Shown here piece by piece: positions 19,104-27,243 of a DNA stretch of 64,000 nucleotides. The notes beneath the pieces are model-generated. The model worked only from the letters and a program-made list of their open reading frames with translations. It did no database searches and had not been told where the DNA came from. The stretch spans positions 102,437-166,436 of the forward strand of contig CAKUQQ010000006.1 of NCBI GenBank assembly GCA_934675575.1. Direction: 5' to 3'. Position numbers and translations under genes: made by a program. The first letter of the stretch is position 1, and each line of letters starts with the position of its first letter. The DNA comes from an uncultured Muribaculaceae bacterium (GTDB lineage Bacteria; Bacteroidota; Bacteroidia; Bacteroidales; Muribaculaceae).

Positions 19104-19700
19104 ATGAATAACATTTATTTTCAACTTTTCTCCACCTTTTTCAAGATAGGGCTTTTCACCTTCGGTGGCGGTTGGGCAATGATTTCCATAATTCAGCGAG
19201 AAATCGTCGATAAGCATCACTGGATTGAACAAACCGAGTTTCTCGACCTCCTCGCTATAGCCCAGTCAATGCCTGGCATTTTGGCCGTCAACATATCCAC
19301 TGTCATAGGCGACAGACTCCGAGGCCTCAAGGGCAGTTTGTGCGCAGCATGCGGCACTATTTTGCCATCTTTTTTGATCATTTTGGCCATAGCCATATTC
19401 CTCACGCCCGACGCTATTAAAAACAACGAGGTGTTAAGCAAGATATTCAAGGGCATTCGCCCGGCTGTCGTTGCACTAATAATAGCCCCTGTAATTACCA
19501 CGGCCAAGTCTGCCGGCATCAATGCCAAAACCGTCATCATTCCCATTGCGGTGGCACTTCTCATCTATTCTGGCATACCCTACATCTCCAATCCCATTCT
19601 CTATATTGTGGTTGGAGCCATAGGCGGCTACATCTGGCACACGCATCAGGCCATAAAGCCAGCCTCCGAGCAAGGCAGAAAGGAGGGCAAGCAGCAATGA
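19104..19700 (+). CDS. Chromate transporter, N-terminal-type half
   Basis: 198 residues, one chromate_transp domain: the signature FFKIGLFTFGGGWAMISIIQ near residue 10 and AIAQSMPGILAVNISTVIGD near residue 51, then four or more hydrophobic helices. In the split form common in Bacteroidota two half-size proteins (CHR short chain) assemble into a transporter. Chromate is the name-giving substrate, but the natural anion is usually unknown. The stop overlaps the start of the next half by four bases (ATGA). Confidence 0.92.
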   Translation: MNNIYFQLFSTFFKIGLFTFGGGWAMISIIQREIVDKHHWIEQTEFLDLLAIAQSMPGILAVNISTVIGDRLRGLKGSLCAACGTILPSFLIILAIAIFLTPDAIKNNEVLSKIFKGIRPAVVALIIAPVITTAKSAGINAKTVIIPIAVALLIYSGIPYISNPILYIVVGAIGGYIWHTHQAIKPASEQGRKEGKQQ

Positions 19701-20236
19701 GCATATATCTGAAACTCATCTGGGCATACATCAAAATAGGTCTTTTCGGCTTTGGAGGCGGTTATGCCATGTTGTCACTCATTCAGAATGAGGTGGTTGA
19801 CACAGGCTGGATTACCAACCAAACGTTTACCGACGTTGTTGCTATTTCCCAAATGACCCCTGGTCCTATCGGCATCAACAGCGCTACCTACATAGGCTAT
19901 GTGGTCACCGGCAGCATTCTCGGCTCCATAGTTGCCACAATCACTGTGGTCACGCCCCCATTTCTTCTGGTGCTGTTTGCCAGTCATTTCATTCAGCGCC
20001 ATCAAGAGAGCGCGGTAATAAAGGGAGCTTTCGCCGGACTGCGCCCGGTGGTTGTCGGTCTTATCGCCTCAGCAGCATTACTGCTCATGAATAGCGACAA
20101 TTTCGGCTACGAGTCAACCGACCGTCTCATATCCATAATCATTTGTGCAGCATCGTTCTGCTGCGTTTATTTCACCAAAATTCACCCCATAATAGTGATT
20201 ATAATAGCCGGAATTGCCGGCCTCTTAATCTTTTAG
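19697..20236 (+). CDS. Chromate transporter, C-terminal-type half
   Basis: 179 residues, a second chromate_transp domain paralogous to the previous gene: YIKIGLFGFGGGYAMLSLIQ near residue 11 and AISQMTPGPIGINSATYIGY near residue 51. The PGP variant against PGI in the partner is the usual difference between the two halves. Translationally coupled to the first half and followed after two bases by folC. Confidence 0.92.
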   Translation: MSIYLKLIWAYIKIGLFGFGGGYAMLSLIQNEVVDTGWITNQTFTDVVAISQMTPGPIGINSATYIGYVVTGSILGSIVATITVVTPPFLLVLFASHFIQRHQESAVIKGAFAGLRPVVVGLIASAALLLMNSDNFGYESTDRLISIIICAASFCCVYFTKIHPIIVIIIAGIAGLLIF

Positions 20237-20238
20237 TC

Positions 20239-21543
20239 ATGACCTATCAAGAAACTATTGATTACTTATACTCACAGCACCCTGCATTTGAGAGCAAGGG
20301 TGCTGGAGTCTACAAGCCTGGGCTCGGCACAAGCATGGCTCTCGACAAACTGTTCGGCCACCCTCACCGCAACTATGCCACAATTCATGTGGCTGGCACC
20401 AACGGCAAGGGTTCTGTTTCCCATCTGCTCGCCACCATTTTACAACTCAACGGCTATAATGTGGGGCTTTACACGTCTCCACATCTTGTTGATTTCCGCG
20501 AAAGAATACGCGTCAATGGCAAAATGATACCCAAAGACGATGTCATAGATTTCATCAGTCGCTATCGCAAAATGAATTTCGGCGGCAAGCCGTCGTTCTT
20601 TGAGCTGACGTCAACCATGGCTTTCGACTATTTCAGCAAGTGCCACGTAGATGTCGCCGTTATCGAAGTTGGACTTGGGGGACGGCTCGACAGCACCAAC
20701 ATCATCACCCCCTCCTTGTGCGTCATAACCAACATTTCGCTCGACCACATGCAGTTTTTGGGCAACACCGTCACACAGATTGCCAAAGAGAAAGCCGGCA
20801 TCATAAAGCCGGGTGTTCCAGTTGTAGTTGGAGAGTCACAGGGTGCAGTCAGACAAGTGTTTGCCGACAATGCCAATAGCGTCGGTGCCCCCATAACGTT
20901 TGCCGACGACACTCAGCGCATCACATCACACTCTCTGTCTGACGACGGTCACATGGTGCTCCACACCACAGAGCATGGCACAATCAAGAATGAGCTAATT
21001 GGTGAATATCAGATTAAAAATGCCAACACCGTGCTGGCAGCAACCGAAGTAATGAAAGAGATTGGGTTTAGAGTGTCAGAAGAATCTGTGCACAAGGCAT
21101 TTTTATCAGTTTGCGAAGTTTCTGGCCTCATGGGACGCTGGACCAAGCTAAACGATCGCCCAACCGTTGTGTGCGACACCGGTCACAACCCAGGTGGGTG
21201 GACCTACATTTCGCATCAGTTGAAATTTCAAGATTGCACCACGCTTCGCATGGTCATAGGCTTTGTCAGCGACAAAGATGTGCGCTCCATTGTCGGCATG
21301 ATGCCACCCAACGCCACCTACTACTTTACACAAGCAGCTATCGACCGCGCCCTTAGCGCATCAACCCTTGCAGAAATTGCCACCGATGCTGGATTAAAAG
21401 GCACCACATGCCCCTCTGTTGTCCAAGCCTATAAGCAAGCTCTCGCCGATGCTGCACCCGGCGATTTCATCTTTGTTGGCGGAAGCACCTATGTTGTGGC
21501 AGAATTGCTGTCGGCTATGCAAAACAATAATTCAATGGCTTAG
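20239..21543 (+). CDS. folC: Bifunctional folylpolyglutamate / dihydrofolate synthase
   Basis: 434 residues. Mur-ligase-like ATP-dependent enzyme that adds glutamate to dihydropteroate and folates. The P-loop HVAGTNGKGSVSHLLA is near residue 49, the folate/metal region has SFFELTSTMAFDYF and VIEVGLGGRLDSTNII, and the C-terminal domain has VCDTGHNPGGW (the conserved DxAHNP position). The ATG at 20239 lies two bases after the transporter stop and gives the family start; the frame is open further upstream but there it overlaps the transporter gene. Likely cotranscribed with it by position alone. Confidence 0.95.
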   Translation: MTYQETIDYLYSQHPAFESKGAGVYKPGLGTSMALDKLFGHPHRNYATIHVAGTNGKGSVSHLLATILQLNGYNVGLYTSPHLVDFRERIRVNGKMIPKDDVIDFISRYRKMNFGGKPSFFELTSTMAFDYFSKCHVDVAVIEVGLGGRLDSTNIITPSLCVITNISLDHMQFLGNTVTQIAKEKAGIIKPGVPVVVGESQGAVRQVFADNANSVGAPITFADDTQRITSHSLSDDGHMVLHTTEHGTIKNELIGEYQIKNANTVLAATEVMKEIGFRVSEESVHKAFLSVCEVSGLMGRWTKLNDRPTVVCDTGHNPGGWTYISHQLKFQDCTTLRMVIGFVSDKDVRSIVGMMPPNATYYFTQAAIDRALSASTLAEIATDAGLKGTTCPSVVQAYKQALADAAPGDFIFVGGSTYVVAELLSAMQNNNSMA

Positions 21544-21547
21544 TGGC

Positions 21548-21928
21548 TCAGCCAATCACGGCCACCACGTCCATCGACACCAGAGCATTGTGAGGCAGTT
21601 CCTTCACAGCCATTGACGTGCGTGCCGGATATGGCTCGCTGAATTCTTTGGCATACACAGCATTCATCTCGCTAAAAAGCGACATTTCTGTCAGCACCAC
21701 GTTCACCTTTGCCACATCGGCCAGAGTTGCGCCTGCGTCTTTCAGAATGTTTCTTATGTTCTCTATCACCTGCTTAGTCTGGTCTTGTATGGCCATTGCC
21801 ACCTCGCCAGTAACAGGATTAACCGGCAGCTGACCCGAAACGAACACAAGGTTTCCTGTGCGCACCGCGTTGCTGTAAGCGCCAATCTCCTTAGGCGCAT
21901 TGTCTGCTATGATTGCCTCCTTTTTCAT
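21548..21928 (-). CDS. ridA: RidA family reactive intermediate deaminase
   Basis: 126 residues, the usual RidA/YjgF length. It hydrolyses enamine/imine intermediates (such as 2-aminoacrylate) made by PLP enzymes. Motifs are APKEIGAYSNAVRTGNLVFVSGQ (residues 10-32; short landmark only), the conserved NIRNILKDAGATLADV, and the arginine of YPARTSMAVKELP that binds the carboxylate. ATG at 21928 gives the family start. Its stop faces the folC stop with four bases between them and no visible terminator. Confidence 0.95.
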   Translation of the reverse strand: MKKEAIIADNAPKEIGAYSNAVRTGNLVFVSGQLPVNPVTGEVAMAIQDQTKQVIENIRNILKDAGATLADVAKVNVVLTEMSLFSEMNAVYAKEFSEPYPARTSMAVKELPHNALVSMDVVAVIG

Positions 21929-22171
21929 ATTAAATTCTTTTTGTAGCCAGCACACATTCGTTAGCCTATCATTTCGCTTATGCCGCTGTTCGCCCACGTT
22001 AAAGCGCATCAAAGAAAAATACGCTGTGCCCAGCTTTTCTGACAGCCCCCAAGCTGGCATTCCGCTTTTCTCAAAATGGATTTTTGCCCAACAAAGGCTA
22101 ATTGCTTGTTATTATTGTGCTGATATATCATGCAAGGCATTTCTGCCCTTAAATTGTTTGCTAAAATAAAA

Positions 22172-22547
22172 ACAGTATGACTATAAGCCGGGTTATGTAG
22201 CTCGCCTTGCGGAGAGCCGCTTGTCATTTATCTGTCTGCAACGTTGCCGCTGCAATATAGCAGCCTACCCCTCGACAATGGACGAGCAGCCCTTAAATGT
22301 CGATATACTTGGCCTTGCAACTCACAGGTAGTACGGCCCGGCATGTCGCCACACCGGCCGGTGAGCTCTTACCCCACCTTTTCACCATCACCGCAAGCCC
22401 ACAAAAGGCTCATGGCAGTCATTCTCTGTTACCTTAACCCTGCAGTCACCCACAGCTTCCCGTTAAGAAATGTGATGCTCTTTGTTGCCCGGACTTTCCT
22501 CTCGCTGCCATAAAAACATGCACACGAGCGACAAGCCGCCATACTGT
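22172..22547 (-). ncRNA. rnpB: RNase P RNA (bacterial type A)
   Basis: Catalytic RNA of tRNA 5' processing, about 376 nt. On the minus strand the universal GAGGAAAGUCCGGGC lies at 22501-22487, GGGUAAGGUAACAGAGAAUG-type P-core sequence near 22440-22415, and the 3' universal block CUACAUAACCCGGCUUAUAG at about 22200-22181. The ends were set from P1: ACAGUAUG (22547-22540) pairs with CAUACUGU (22179-22172). A TAAATTTG promoter box ends nine bases upstream of the 5' end, which agrees with that boundary. Confidence 0.96.
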
Positions 22548-22555
22548 TATCTGTG

Positions 22556-22563
22556 CAAATTTA
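22556..22563 (-). promoter_or_regulatory. -7 promoter box of rnpB
   Basis: TAAATTTG on the minus strand (22563-22556), placed correctly for a start at about 22548, the 5' end deduced from pairing of helix P1. Confidence 0.7.
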
Positions 22564-22755
22564 CACCTTTTTATCCAATCCACCACCTCTTCCCCACCCA
22601 ATTCTTCATTAGCAAACGAGGCAAATTTTCAATATTATTGCTCGTTACACTTATTCAGAATAACCATACCAAGGCCGAATTAACATAATTGAATTGCGGA
22701 AAAGACATCATAATAGCTATCATTTCATTATTTAATCATGGCTTGCTTGACTAAA

Positions 22756-22796
22756 ATATTGTCCGCAACACCTGTTATAGACATTGCGGACAATAT
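22756..22796. repeat. Perfect 13-bp inverted repeat (terminator-like)
   Basis: ATATTGTCCGCAA (22756-22768) and its exact complement TTGCGGACAATAT (22784-22796), 15-base loop. It lies between the glycosylase-like gene and rnpB, both on the minus strand, and is followed on that strand by TTTTAG, so a terminator that insulates rnpB is the simplest reading. A near copy of one arm, TTGCGGA, recurs at 22694-22700. Confidence 0.75.
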
Positions 22797-22821
22797 CATT
22801 TATTTTCTTTCAAGTTTGCTT

Positions 22822-22857
22822 AACAGCATTTCCTTAATGTTCAGCGCTAATGCTGTT
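22822..22857 (-). terminator. Inverted repeat at the end of the glycosylase-like gene
   Basis: AACAGCATT (22822-22830) and AATGCTGTT (22849-22857), a 9-bp stem with an 18-base loop that overlaps the stop codon of the minus-strand gene by two bases. No good T-run follows, so it may be a first, weak stop before the 22756-22796 hairpin. Confidence 0.45.
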
Positions 22858-23533
22858 ATTTCGTCAGACTTACAACATATTTGAATACCGTGTCAAAATA
22901 ATCGTTCGACACTCTGGCCGATGGGTGATTCATTCCTATTACGGGTATTCCGCCCCATGTGCCTTGCAAAATGTTATATTTATCTGCCAGTTTCACGGTT
23001 TTACTGTCAGCTATGTAGCTATTCAATTTGGAGTTACATAACCAGCAATACACATTTTGTTTTGAAAAGCAGACAATAACCTTTGGTTTAACAATTTCGT
23101 GCACCAATTCATCAGTAAAAGCTATACATTGCTGCATTGCCTTAATGCCAACTTCTTTTGTAGAGCCAGCAATGTTCTCACCTCCAAAATAAAACAAATT
23201 CATGAGCATAAATTTACCAGGAGCAAGAGCTTCTTCCTCGCCAATTCTCTGAAACGAGCGGCACGGTTTCACCCAATAAGGCCACCATGTTTTATCAGCC
23301 GACGCAAAAGTGCCATTTCCCTCATAAAACCGCTGTTTATCTGCTCCCCTAACATTAAAATCACCTGGTTCATGAGCATCGTGTCCAAGAAAAAGGATTT
23401 CACAGTTTCCGTCTAAGGCTGGAGGCGATTGCATGGCACTGCTTGGACGGTTTATTACTGGTCCCACTTCGTCAATCCAAGCACACACCTTTTCTACCCA
23501 CGCATCATACTTTTCCTTAATTTCAGAATTCAT
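22856..23533 (-). CDS. Uracil-DNA glycosylase superfamily protein
   Basis: 225 residues. The pattern of the UDG fold is visible: a first motif FLGHDAHEPGDF near residue 43 in the place of the GxDP/GEAPG loop, a central FMLMNLFYFG strand, VIVCFSKQNV, and the second motif IGMNHPSARVS near residue 205 (HPSxR DNA-intercalating loop). Which UDG family it belongs to, and whether it is a glycosylase at all, cannot be told; the first motif fits none of the classical families exactly. Three ATGs in a row (23539, 23536, 23533) are possible starts. The frame stays open a further 54 codons upstream through a repeat-like segment, which I do not count as part of the protein. The gene is visibly more AT-rich (about 35-42% GC in sampled stretches) than its neighbours. 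Confidence 0.7.
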   Translation of the reverse strand: MNSEIKEKYDAWVEKVCAWIDEVGPVINRPSSAMQSPPALDGNCEILFLGHDAHEPGDFNVRGADKQRFYEGNGTFASADKTWWPYWVKPCRSFQRIGEEEALAPGKFMLMNLFYFGGENIAGSTKEVGIKAMQQCIAFTDELVHEIVKPKVIVCFSKQNVYCWLCNSKLNSYIADSKTVKLADKYNILQGTWGGIPVIGMNHPSARVSNDYFDTVFKYVVSLTK

Positions 23534-24010
23534 CATCATAGCGTTTAAGTTGCCTCGGTCATCTCCTCGTTGGCATTTAATTTTTAACTGCATGAAAAAA
23601 GCGTGAGAATCTGTACTTGTCACCCATTCTGCCACTTGAGGCCTTCGCATTGCCCGAACTCGAAGAATGAGCAACGCAGAAGCCTCACGCCGATATGACA
23701 CAATTTGTGCTCACGCACAAAGACCAAGCATAGCAAACATGTTCTCAACATACAGTCTTTTCCACAAGCGGCAACCCTTAGCCACATTGCGGTAATCCGT
23801 AATTGAGACGCTATACCATTTCCGCCATTGGAATGGCATCATTCATATCCACAAGGCATCTACCGCTGCTGCAGTCTTGACGAATTCTTTGAAATTTGCG
23901 AAGTTTCAAGCAGCCAAGAAAGAGCGTTGAGTAAACGCTTTCCCAAAAATATGTTCCGCAAACCCTCCCTCTTGCCCTTAACCAGGCTTCAGTGGCCTGC
24001 ATTGCAAACA
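23534..24010 (-). repeat. Probable dispersed Bacteroidales intergenic element
   Basis: Gene-free segment from the start of the glycosylase-like gene towards htrA. Several frames on the minus strand are open for 60-75 codons without recognisable domains, and the composition differs from the flanks. From memory, not from a search, this stretch resembles sequence found at other intergenic sites in Bacteroidales genomes. No terminal repeats, transposase or target duplication can be seen, so its borders are estimates. Confidence 0.3.
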
Positions 24011-24348
24011 TATAACAATAATCATCATGGTCGAACATCTTTATCCAACTTTTTTATTTGTAGCTGTGTGCCTTTTTTGCCATCGCGACATACCGGCATT
24101 TTATCACCACATTCCTATTTCTGGTGCTCACATGGCACCATGCGACATTATGGCAGTGTTTTGCAAACATTGTGACAACTTTTCTTTTTAAAGAATATAA
24201 AATTAGCCCTTTTCGTGTTAATTCAGTTTAAAATGAATGTTTAGGGTATTGTTTTTGACAAATTCGAGTATAACTTTACAGCGAAATTTAAAAGTTAAAT
24301 TTTAACTATTAAACATTTAATTCGACAAAACATTTAACATTATAGTTT
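24011..24348. other. Intergenic region upstream of htrA
   Basis: 338 bases. Apart from the htrA promoter at 24249-24278 and a small GGTGC/GCACC hairpin near 24131-24147, I see nothing in it. The last 100 bases are strongly AT-rich, as expected of a leader. Confidence 0.5.
24249..24278 (+). promoter_or_regulatory. Promoter of htrA
   Basis: TTG (24249-24251), 19 bases, TAACTTTA (24271-24278), which differs from TAnnTTTG only in the last base. The leader to the ATG is about 65 bases. Confidence 0.55.
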
Positions 24349-25908
24349 ATGAAAAAGAACACAAAGATGGCCGTTATGCTCATAGGAGCATCTATCGTAG
24401 GGTCTGCATCAACCATATTTGCAACCACGGCCCTTTCAAAATCAGGAATCATCAAAGATGAGTTCATTCCAAAACAAGAAGTTTCTGAGCCAAACAACTT
24501 TGTAAAGACGGCCGTGCGACCATCGTCGTTCGACACCGACTTCACAAAAGCTGCCGAGTCAACCATCAACTCCGTGGTGAGCATCAAATCGTTCTCCACT
24601 CCCAAGCAGCAACAGCAGCAAATGTTCCAAGGTGGAGATTTCTTCGACCCGTTTGAATTCTTCTTCGGTCCTGGCGATGGCACTTCTCAGCGCCGCAAGC
24701 AGCAACAGCAGCCCAAGCAGCAAAAGTCCGAGCCTCAGCCAACCGGCCTTGGTTCTGGAGTGATAATCTCTGACGACGGTTACATCGTGACCAACAACCA
24801 CGTTATCGACGGCGCAGAAAAACTTGAAGTCACCCTCAACGACAACAGCACATTCAATGCACGCGTCATTGGCACTGATCCCAAGTCAGACTTGGCTCTG
24901 CTCAAGATTTCTGCTAAAAAGAAACTCCAACCAATCGTGTTTGGCAACTCCGACGACATCAAGGTCGGTGAGTGGGTTCTCGCAGTCGGCAACCCCTACG
25001 GCTTCACATCTACCGTAACAGCCGGCATCATCAGTGCCAAGGGACGTAGCCTCAGTGTTGGTGCCAACTCTGGCCGCGACCTCGGAATCGAGTCGTTCAT
25101 ACAGACCGATGCTGCCATCAATCCAGGAAACAGTGGTGGGGCGCTCGTCAACACCAATGGTGAGCTGATTGGCATCAACACCCAAATCTACTCTTCTACT
25201 GGTTCATATTCAGGCACAGGCTTCGCAATTCCTTCAAGCACAGTGAAGAAAATTGTAACCGACCTCAAGCAATATGGCACAGTGCAGCGTGCAGTGCTCG
25301 GCATTCAGTTCACCGAGCTCGACGCCGACAAGGCCAAGGAGAAGAACATCACCGCCACCAACGAAGGTGTGCTTGTAGCCAAGGTCACCGACCGCAGTGC
25401 CGCCAAGGAAGCCGGACTTGAAGAAGGTGATGTTATCGTAGGCCTCAACGGAAGCGACGTGAAAAATGGTGCGCAGATGGTTGAGCAAATGAGCAAACTC
25501 CGTCCTGGTGACAAGGCCACAGTCAAGTATTATCGCGACAACAAGCTCAAGACCACTACCGTCACATTCAAGAATGACCAAGGCAACACCAAGATTTCTA
25601 AGGGTATGGATATGATGTCACTCGGTTGCGCATTCCAAGCATTGAGTGAGCAAGACAAGAAAGACCTCAACATATCCACGGGTATCAAGGTTGTCGGCAT
25701 CAAGGCTGGTAAATTCAAAGCTGCCGGCATAAAAGACGGATTCGTGATTACCGACATCAACAACTTCCCAGTTTCTTCGCGCGAAGACGTTGAAAACGTG
25801 TATGGCCAGATAATGCGCGACTCCGACAGTGACAAGGTGATGTTCATCACCGGCCTCTACCCAACAGGCAAGAAGGTTTACTACGCTGTTGACCTCAGCG
25901 ACGACTAA
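24349..25908 (+). CDS. Do/DegP-HtrA family periplasmic serine protease
   Basis: 519 residues. Envelope quality-control protease. A non-cleaved or signal-type hydrophobic segment spans residues 8-30. The trypsin-like domain has all three catalytic residues: H151 in VTNNHVIDGA, D181 in DPKSDLALLKI and S262 in NPGNSGGAL. Two PDZ domains follow (about residues 310-405 and 425-515), with the binding-loop sequences VLGIQFTEL and SLGCAFQAL. Residues 84-130 form a Gln/Pro-rich segment with two poly-Q stretches, in the place of the Q-linker (LA loop) of DegP. Own promoter and terminator, hence monocistronic. Confidence 0.96.
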   Translation: MKKNTKMAVMLIGASIVGSASTIFATTALSKSGIIKDEFIPKQEVSEPNNFVKTAVRPSSFDTDFTKAAESTINSVVSIKSFSTPKQQQQQMFQGGDFFDPFEFFFGPGDGTSQRRKQQQQPKQQKSEPQPTGLGSGVIISDDGYIVTNNHVIDGAEKLEVTLNDNSTFNARVIGTDPKSDLALLKISAKKKLQPIVFGNSDDIKVGEWVLAVGNPYGFTSTVTAGIISAKGRSLSVGANSGRDLGIESFIQTDAAINPGNSGGALVNTNGELIGINTQIYSSTGSYSGTGFAIPSSTVKKIVTDLKQYGTVQRAVLGIQFTELDADKAKEKNITATNEGVLVAKVTDRSAAKEAGLEEGDVIVGLNGSDVKNGAQMVEQMSKLRPGDKATVKYYRDNKLKTTTVTFKNDQGNTKISKGMDMMSLGCAFQALSEQDKKDLNISTGIKVVGIKAGKFKAAGIKDGFVITDINNFPVSSREDVENVYGQIMRDSDSDKVMFITGLYPTGKKVYYAVDLSDD

Positions 25909-25961
25909 TAGTAAAAACACACGTTGCCGGCCTCTATCCGGTCAAACATAACGAACCAAAC

Positions 25962-25997
25962 AAAAGGTCGGAGGGCAAGAAGCTCCCCGACCTTTTA
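25962..25997 (+). terminator. Terminator of htrA
   Basis: AAAGGTCGG / CCGACCTTT stem with a 15-base partly paired loop, then TTATTT, about 55 bases after the htrA stop. The A-run before the stem lets it work in both directions. Confidence 0.8.
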
Positions 25998-26144
25998 TTT
26001 GCCTCAAAAGCCAGCACAAAGACGCGTGCGCTCCACCCAACAGGCATCACGCAGCAGGCCACAATTAAGGCAGACAACAAATTAAAAATCCTTAACAATA
26101 AGCACAAAATTCCACAAAGCCTTTCTTCTCTCAAAAGTTTTGAA

Positions 26145-26152
26145 TAACTTTG
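26145..26152 (+). promoter_or_regulatory. -7 promoter box of rpoD
   Basis: TAACTTTG, exact TAnnTTTG, 26 bases before the rpoD ATG; -33 element unclear. Confidence 0.6.
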
Positions 26153-26178
26153 CGTGTTTTAATATCTACATTTAATTA

Positions 26179-27036
26179 ATGAGACAATTAAAGATTACCA
26201 AATCTATCACCAATCGCGAGAGCGCGTCTCTTGACAAGTATCTGCAAGAAATTGGCCGTAAGGATCTTATCACGGTCGATGAAGAAGTGGAGCTTGCACA
26301 GCGCATCAAGAAAGGTGATCAGGCAGCCCTCGACAAACTTGTAAGCGCGAATCTGCGTTTCGTCGTTTCCGTAGCAAAACAGTATCAAAACCAAGGTTTA
26401 AGTCTCCCCGACTTAATCGACGAAGGTAATTTAGGCCTGATTAAGGCAGCGCAGAAATTCGACGAGACTCGTGGTTTCAAGTTTATCTCCTACGCAGTTT
26501 GGTGGATTCGTCAATCAATTCTTCAAGCATTGGCAGAGCAATCACGCATTGTCCGTCTCCCACTCAACCAAGTCGGTTCTCTCAACAAAATCGGAAAAGC
26601 GCTGTCGCGTTTCGAGCAGGAAAACGAGCGCCGCCCTTCCGCATCAGAGCTTGCCGACGAGCTTAATGTGCCGGTTGACAAGATTTCCGACACCATGAAA
26701 GTGTCGGGGCGTCATGTGAGCGTTGACGCGCCTTTCGTTGATGGCGAGGACAATAGTCTGCTCGATGTGCTCCCCAACGACGACTCCCCCATGGCCGATG
26801 CCGAGCTCAACCAAGAGTCTCTGTCAAAGGAAGTAAACCGTGCCCTCGACCAGCTCAACCCTCGTGAGCGTGATATTCTGAAGATGTTCTTCGGCATTGG
26901 TTGCCAAGAGATGACCCTTGAGGAAATCGGAGCAAAATTCGACTTGACAAGAGAGCGTGTGCGCCAAATCAAAGAAAAAGCCATACGCCGCCTCAAAGGG
27001 CAGAAGAGCAAGCTGCTGAAAGCCTATTTAGGCTGA
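26179..27036 (+). CDS. rpoD: Primary RNA polymerase sigma factor (sigma-70/RpoD)
   Basis: 285 residues, the short form typical of Bacteroidota, lacking region 1.1. Region 1.2 begins [15 protein letters not shown] (residue 17); region 2 carries [38 protein letters not shown] and [17 protein letters not shown]; region 3 follows with [13 protein letters not shown]; region 4.2 ends with the helix-turn-helix [20 protein letters not shown]. It is the factor that reads the TTG-N19/20-TAnnTTTG promoters seen throughout this window. Monocistronic. Confidence 0.98.
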   Translation: MRQLKITKSITNRESASLDKYLQEIGRKDLITVDEEVELAQRIKKGDQAALDKLVSANLRFVVSVAKQYQNQGLSLPDLIDEGNLGLIKAAQKFDETRGFKFISYAVWWIRQSILQALAEQSRIVRLPLNQVGSLNKIGKALSRFEQENERRPSASELADELNVPVDKISDTMKVSGRHVSVDAPFVDGEDNSLLDVLPNDDSPMADAELNQESLSKEVNRALDQLNPRERDILKMFFGIGCQEMTLEEIGAKFDLTRERVRQIKEKAIRRLKGQKSKLLKAYLG

Positions 27037-27054
27037 TTTTTCGAGAAAAAGCTA

Positions 27055-27098
27055 AACTGCTCTGCAAGCACACACTTGCAGGGCAGTTCTTTTTTTTG
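27055..27098 (+). terminator. Terminator of rpoD
   Basis: AACTGCTCTGCAAG / CTTGCAGGGCAGTT, a long stem with one mismatched pair, followed by CTTTTTTTT, 18 bases after the rpoD stop. Confidence 0.92.
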
Positions 27099-27176
27099 TC
27101 ACCCACACTATTTCCACGCCACACCTATGCCTAAAACGCAAACGAAACGCTCCGGGCAAAAACGCAAAAATGATTG

Positions 27177-27207
27177 TTGCCTCATCAACAATTTATAGCT
27201 ATATTTG
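27177..27207 (+). promoter_or_regulatory. Promoter of the leuC-like operon
   Basis: TTG (27177-27179), 20 bases, TATATTTG (27200-27207). Leader of about 30 bases to the leuC-like ATG, too short for a leucine attenuator peptide. Confidence 0.72.
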
Positions 27208-27243
27208 TAGATACACGCATTTTGCGGCAAGACATAAAACAAA

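Noticed and set aside
23540..23701. 54-codon N-terminal extension of the glycosylase-like protein
   Set aside because: Sequence is not protein-like (arginine-rich, no secondary-structure pattern) and lies in the repeat-like segment; the three ATGs at 23533-23539 are better starts.
23811..24038. 75-codon minus-strand frame
   Set aside because: No start context, no domain, and inside the repeat-like segment where several frames are open.
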